Shown here piece by piece: positions 58,201-64,000 of a DNA stretch of 64,000 nt (position 1 is its first letter; every line of letters begins with the position of its first letter). Both the position numbers and the translations under genes were made by a program. This DNA is from Pomphorhynchus laevis (lineage: Eukaryota > Acanthocephala > Palaeacanthocephala > Echinorhynchida > Pomphorhynchidae): the NCBI GenBank assembly GCA_012934845.2, contig WNNJ02000189.1, positions 1 through 64,000 on the forward strand. The letters are read 5' to 3'. Under the pieces are notes generated by a model. That model had not been told where the DNA came from, did no database searches, and saw only the letters and a list, made by a program, of their open reading frames with translations.

Positions 58201-58890
58201 TAGGAGATGAATCGCCATCAAATTTTGGGGCGGTTGTGGATAACTTGAAAATGTCCGTCGATGTTTCGGATGGAGATATGTTTCGCCGTTTTCCTCGCGA
58301 CGGCGTTTTTTGATGCAGGCAGAAGAGAGTTGAGCGATTTTTGAGAAGGTGAGATTGGGGAAAATGCGAGTTGCTGAAGAGGACATGAGTTTAAATCGTT
58401 AGGAGATGACAGAGGGCGCGTGAGAGCGATGCTTGAATACAGTTTTCAGGAGAGGAGACTGAGAAGGATTAAATTGAGAATATTTGTTTATGCGGATGAA
58501 TGCGACAGGAGAGATACCGTTGAAAAAGGATGATTATCCGCTGGAACAAGATACGAGATATTTGATCTGAAGGCGGAAATATCGTGATCGAGACGTACTT
58601 GTGGAGATAAGGACGTGGCATGAGTTATATTAGTGACGATGACGCAACGATCGTGAGAAGGGAAGCGTTTTCGTGAATGGGTGAGATCACGATAGGAGAG
58701 CTGGGAGTTGAGGATATGAAGGGAGTAGGTTCGACATCGGGAGACAAAGAGGATTGGGGATAATATAGAGTGTGGCAAGCGATATGAGGAAATTTTATGA
58801 GTGGAAGAATTGTGGAGGTAAAAGAGGATAGGGATAATATGGATGGTGGCAAAGGGAGGAAGGGGGAATAATCATATATTATCATAACAT
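55240..58890 (-). mobile_element. CR1-like LINE, nearly full length, broken
   Basis: Minus strand, 3' end near 55240. 58386-57470 carries the AP endonuclease (FRIGLRNTRSILHKSDL, later SDHFLVTLDL). The reverse transcriptase is at 56843-55930 (SYRPISLLTTHSKLSERL, GVPLGSVLGPLIFSLLLGDL, MQYVDDILIF). The C-terminal end is at 55812-55306 with HVPNYSNNYGLLSF. The 5' part 58390-58890 has no clear ORF1. Several frame breaks. It begins 170 bases after the R3HCC1L-like stop, tail to tail. Confidence 0.75.
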
Positions 58891-61769
58891 GGTAAAAGAG
58901 GATAGAAGGAATTATCTGCCAATCCCGATAATAAAATAATAACGAAACTTAGTAAAATTAATTGGGTAATTTTTATGTATAAATATATAAATCGCTAATT
59001 TGATGAGTTGAGTTAAATTAAATGTTATAAATTCCTTTAAATAAAATTGTAAGTAGTGAATTCAATTTATTAATTAATGAATTGCTTTTAATAAATTAAA
59101 TGTCGTGTAATGAATTAATTACTCGATAAAATTCATTACATAATCAATACCGATTGCATTTTAAAAAATTAATTGAAAGTCCATTGTTTAAATATTTTGA
59201 TTTTAAAATCTAAACGTGATAGAACAGTCAAAAACCATGGATTTGACTCTTTATATTTGAACGACAATGTGCTGGAATAATTTATTCCCTCTATTCCACA
59301 CGGATTCATTCATTACTTTACCACATCGATATCAACGTTATTCTGTTCAGTTAATTAGCCATGACTTATCAAAAAATCACTGATTTTATTTCATCGGGAT
59401 TTTCGCTGCAAAATTCCTTAGTTATACTCGAAGAGGTGCATATTTTAAAATATCATGGATTAACTGAAAAATAAACAAAGGATGCTCGAATATTTTATCT
59501 ATTTGAAGACAAATATTAAAATACGAAACCAATATCGCTACCATCCGGTAAGATCGCATAATGAAGAAATAGTACGACATCAAATCGCATACTAAAACTT
59601 CAATAATCGTTAGAATTTCAGTATTTACATTAAATTTTTATATCAATAACTTACAAAGTATAATATAAAATTAAATTTTTCTAAATTATAATTTAAAAAT
59701 TATTTATTTATATTTATAAATAAATAATAAATAATTAATATATTTATAAATAATTATTTATTTATATTTTTTAATTATAATTTAAAAATTTCTTAATTAT
59801 AATTAAATTATAATTTAAAATTAATTTTTTTAAATTTTCTAACTCAATGAGTGCTGATAAATTGTATTTGCAAAATCAATATATTTCTCAATAATTTTTG
59901 TCATCAGCCAATTATAAAAAATTTTCAACCGCTCGAAATAAAACTATTAAAAAATTAGATATATATTTTATTACTTATATACATAAAATATTTAAATTTA
60001 TGCTTTTGTTAGAAAATTATATGAAAGATCGTTTTTTATTTTTAAAGGCTTCTACATTCATCTCGGAAAAACTTATTTCACAACAAAATATTTTTTCTGA
60101 TGTAGATGTTAGACGAATTTTAAAATTTCAACAAATCATTTTGAATTTTGTGGTGTTAACATTTCCTACAAATAATAACATTTTTCACATTTTTGATTTT
60201 TCAAAGGTTTTAATTCTATTTTGTGTTTGATACCTATTAATTCAACACGATATATTCATCCTATTGATGTAGATGAATTTTAAAATATAAATTTTAATAA
60301 TTTTATATAATTTTATAAATAATATTAAATATAATAATATTAAATATATATTAAATTCAAAATAAATTTTAAATGAATAAAATAATTTTTATAATAATTT
60401 TAATTAAATAGTAGTATGTTCTTTCGTAGTATCTAGGTGACATATCGAAGTTCAAAGTACACAGTGTTATTAATATCGGTGACTATTATTAATTATTTCT
60501 TTGAATAATTTATGTTAATTTGATAAGTTTTAATAAGTTTAAATAATTAATAAGTTTTTGTTTATTAATTAGTATGTAAATAGATATCACAAGCGAATTC
60601 TAAGTTTAAATAATTAATAAGCTTTGTTTGTTGATTAGTATTGACATAGATACCACAAGCGAATTCTCCAAGATACTGATTTATGCCGCTTCCTTATTTT
60701 TAAATCAAGTCCCGAATTAAATTTAAAGAATATATTCGATCATTACGGTAATATCTTGTTAAATCAATTAAAATTTAAAATGTGTCGTAAAGTTAAGTTT
60801 GAAATTAGAATATTTACAAGGATCATAAAGAAATTTGTCATTTACAACAAATCAGATCACCTATGGTTTAAAAGATATAGGCTTTATTAAACAATAATGA
60901 ATATATTGTGATAAATATATCTAGAAGTATACTTCCTTACCCCTTACATCTTCCCTTTACTGTTTTTATAAAGATAGAACATATTACTTAATCTTATGAA
61001 TTCAATTTTCGTAATTATTAATTCGAGTAAATTACGGTATGAAATTTTTAACATCAAACATTGCTAAATATGATAGACAAAAGGTGCAGGTTCTCATTTT
61101 ATGTTGTCCACATACCTTGAAAAGCAAAAGTTGGATGCGAAAAAGTTATATATTAAATATATATTCAAACACATACATATTGTATTTTTTAGAATGAATA
61201 GAATATTAGGGATTTGTTAAAGTGGCTAATGTAATGTTTTTAGATTATAAAAACATAAAAATATTATAAAAATATAATATATTTTTATATTATATTATAA
61301 TATATGTATTTAAATATAGGTTCCAATTTCGATTAATGACAAAAATTTAGAATCTGAAAGCTCACTTTTAGATTTATTATCAGCAGATACATCTTCAGTC
61401 TTGTTCTCTCGCTTAAAATCCAAATAACGTGAAAGTTGTTGAGTCTAATTTGCCTATGGGTAAATACTGATAGATACAGGTTTATTAAATGGCTATTTTG
61501 GAAATACATCCACTTACAATCCAATAAATTATATATTTAGAGTTATACAAAAAAAAGCAACCAAACAGCAAAAGTATAAGCAATGTCGATCCTGTTTCAA
61601 AATTTTTAATTAAAACTTAATATAATTTATTATTAATATTTCTACAGCATACAAAATCATAGCTTAATTGGCTGGTTCACTCCAAAAACAATTAAAATTT
61701 TATCTTGGAAGGAAATTCCAATTATTGATTACTCGGTCTGCCAAACAATTAAGCTTTTTCAACCTCCGG
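58891..61769. other. AT-rich intergenic DNA
   Basis: No gene recognised. 59640-59840 is a self-complementary A/T run with repeated TTATAATTTAAAAATT. The 110-codon frame at 59898 is low complexity. Confidence 0.45.
60534..60667 (+). repeat. 67-bp tandem duplication
   Basis: Two adjacent copies, 60534-60600 and 60601-60667, both ending in CACAAGCGAATTC. Confidence 0.7.
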
Positions 61770-64000
61770 TGCGCTCTCTGAATAGTAAAATCATGACTCC
61801 TAGTGTAAGTTGAAGTGCGCAATGGAAACACAATTGATGGAACTTATGGGATATCTTACAGCCCACCAAGTGATAAGAAAGTTTTTAATGTTTCGCAAAG
61901 GAGACATGGGTTTCATATCTAAATGCCGTAAGCGATCGTGGTAAAGTAGATATCCCAAACCTGTAACACATTCATATGCTCGTCTCAGGATTCTTTCTAT
62001 CTGGGAAGCATCACCGTTAAATTGTGGGTATGACACTTTAAAGCAGTACATTGAAATGAGACCAACGTATGAGTTAAACAAATAAGGGAAATTGTCTATT
62101 GAGAGTTTTACGAAGCATCTCCCTATTTTTTGCGGGGTCCCACAAGGTTCAGTCCTAGGTCCCCTGATTTTCTCTCTTCTGCTTGGCGATCTCTCTCCGT
62201 TTATCAAACCTTACTCCTTTAACGTCATGCAATACGCCGATGACATCATCATCTATGATCATGCACCCGCACATCACATACATGATATCTGCATTTCTGC
62301 CTCCAACTGTCTTTCTTCTATCTACGAACGTCTCTCCAATCTCCATCTCGTTCTAAACCCCGACAAGTCTAAAATAATGTGGATCTTCCCCCGTAAGCCA
62401 AACATATCTCCTCCCACTGTATCTTTTGCCTCATCGATCATCCACATAGTACACAATCTCACTTTTTTAGGCTTCCATTTCGATGATCACCCTTAACTTA
62501 AACCCTTCGTCCGTGACAAGGTTCGCTCGTCTAACTTAATTCTCCGTGACATCCGCCGTGTCCGCCCCCTTATCGACTTCCGCTCTTGTATGTCTCTTCT
62601 TTCATCGCTTCTTTTCCCTAAAATCGATTACTGCCTCTGCCTTTTCGCCAATTCTCCACAATCCATCATCCTACCTATACAACGCATAATCAACTCCGCC
62701 TTTCAAGTGCTCTTTCGTCTCGGTCGCTTTGACCACATATCCACATATCTTGCCCAACTCTCCTGGTCCACCATCCACATCCGCATCGAACTCCGCCTTC
62801 TCGTAACTTTTCGACTCATCGCTGTCGGCTCCCCATCGTTCATCGATCTTCCTTCTTTAGACGACACTCGCCCCACCTCACTATCGCTGCGTTCCCGTCA
62901 TACCCTCTTACTCCACGTTCCTAATTACTCCAACAACTATGGTATCCGATCCTTCTTCGTCACCGCCTCACTCGTCTGGAATCAATTCCCTTTCGACGTC
63001 CGCTGCACTCCCTCCTTTATCACATTCAAACTCCTCCTCTGTTCACATCTTCTCGACACATGATTTACATTTTTGTTTTGTTGTGGTCATGTAAGCGTGC
63101 GCTGACACGCATTTGCTACGTTAAAATAAATTTCGTTTATCTCCCGATAATACCATATAGTCTCATTGCCTTGAACAAATCTCATCTGTATTTGTTTTAG
63201 TTTTTAAGTTGTTTACCACAACAATTCCTAGGTCTTTGAACTTATCGACTGTAGGTAATACTACGGATCTAAATGTTGTTCTCCCAAATGCATATCGGTG
63301 CACTTTGCCACACTAACTTTTATCGTATTTTGCTCTGCCCATTTTAAAGAGGGTCCAAGTCCGCTTGGATCATAGATCATATCTAATCTCGCTCCACAAC
63401 TTAATGTCATTCCCGAACATCAACAAAAGTGAATTAATAATGTCAGACAGATCATTTATGAATATAATAAATAATAATAGGCTGAAAATAGAACCCTGAA
63501 GAACGCCCATTATAATGCTCACCCAGTCAAATAAAGATGTTCCTACTTGGACTGCCGATTGCAGTCCTAGTTAAGAGAAAAGCAGCAATTTAAGTGACAA
63601 TGTGCAAATTAAACTTGCAAGCTGTAAGTTTACGTAACAATATGGTGTGATCAGCCGTGTCAAATGCTTTAGTTAAGCCAATAAATATAACATCACATTC
63701 AAAATTTTTATCCAGGGACTTCAGCCAGCTGTTCAGAGTGATCAAAATGTTCATATGTTGATTTGGGCGAGCAAAAATCATGCTGAGATGTGTGTAAGGA
63801 TAAGTTACATGATCATTTATATGTTGTAAAATCAAACATTCGAGGACTTTGCAGCAAATGCATGTTAAGCTGATCGGACTGTAATTGCTTACGTTCTTAC
63901 GATCACCCTTTTTTAAAACAGAAAAAAGTATGGATATCTTCCAATCGTCTAGGAGAACTTTATAGACAAACTAATATTTAAAAATTTGAACTAAAGGATG
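61770..64000 (-). mobile_element. LINE (CR1/Jockey group), interrupted, runs off the window
   Basis: Minus strand. 63835-63590 codes the reverse transcriptase block FIGLTKAFDTADHTILLRKL, and 63590-63146 continues to the palm end. After the insertion 62124-63138 it resumes with YGIIGRCFVKLS ... LFNSYVGLIS and IERILRRAYECVTGL down to about 61770. The frame reads across the insertion point once the insert is left out. Confidence 0.65.
62124..63138 (+). mobile_element. CR1-like LINE, 5'-truncated, inserted into another LINE
   Basis: It runs from GVPQGSVLGPLIFSLLLGDL and MQYADDIIIY to the 3' end ACGTTAAAATAAATTTCG. ATCTCCC stands on both sides (62117-62123 and 63139-63145), a probable target duplication. 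Two long frames (62092-62496 and 62590-63063) cover most of it, broken only once between, so it is among the younger copies. Confidence 0.75.

Noticed and set aside
59898-60230. 110-codon frame in AT-rich DNA
   Set aside because: Low-complexity composition, no recognisable domain and no splice or neighbour support.

Overview
The window is AT-rich eukaryotic DNA with spliced host genes and heavy loads of decayed non-LTR and Penelope-like retroelements. The gene set and repeat types suggest an arthropod, probably an insect; that is inference, and nothing here fixes a species. About four host genes are visible: the C-terminal part of a diacylglycerol lipase of the beta type (+, exons at 7802, 12468, 18334 and 18507), an mTERF family gene close to MTERF3 (-, 28002-29426), a TRAPP subunit close to TRAPPC6 (-, 43298-43780) and an R3HCC1L-like gene (+, 54144-55067). 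Most of the rest is repeats.

Layout. 497-5004 is a nearly perfect inverted repeat, with 1.6 kb arms around a 1.29 kb spacer. 5.1-6.3 kb holds ends of a Penelope-like element, here called PLE-E. From 7.8 to 18.9 kb the lipase gene has two large introns. The first (7956-12467) carries tandem arrays of about 360 bp units in three related families (A, B, C), plus a Penelope-type terminal repeat with a canonical hammerhead ribozyme. The second (12589-18333) carries a Merlin DNA transposon interrupted by PLE-E, and a 5'-truncated LINE. 19.5-26.4 kb is two decayed LINEs. MTERF3 follows, with an extra tandem copy of its last exon segment. 30-42.9 kb is GIY-YIG Penelope debris, CR1-like LINEs (one inserted in another), an R1/I-like LINE and PLE-E pieces. 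43-47.5 kb is TRAPPC6, a second Penelope element with its terminal repeat, more A/B/C satellite, and a Gypsy-like fossil. 48.4-52.5 kb is two internally deleted copies of the R1/I-like LINE, around a hairpin-bearing repeat. 55.2-58.9 and 61.8-64 kb are CR1-like LINEs, the last interrupted by another.

The most unusual signal is in the 360 bp satellites. Eleven full copies carry the three core strands of a hammerhead ribozyme (CTGANGA, GAAAC, GTC) with all three flanking stems complementary, and the pairing is kept by compensating changes among families A, B and C. The strands occur in the order GAAA, CTGANGA, GTC, which is the reverse of the cyclic order in type I, II and III hammerheads. One unit alone therefore gives three mutually crossing helices. 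A planar hammerhead is possible only between neighbouring units or between separate RNAs. A canonical-order hammerhead lies beside these arrays at 10401-10447, and decayed ones lie near the second cluster.
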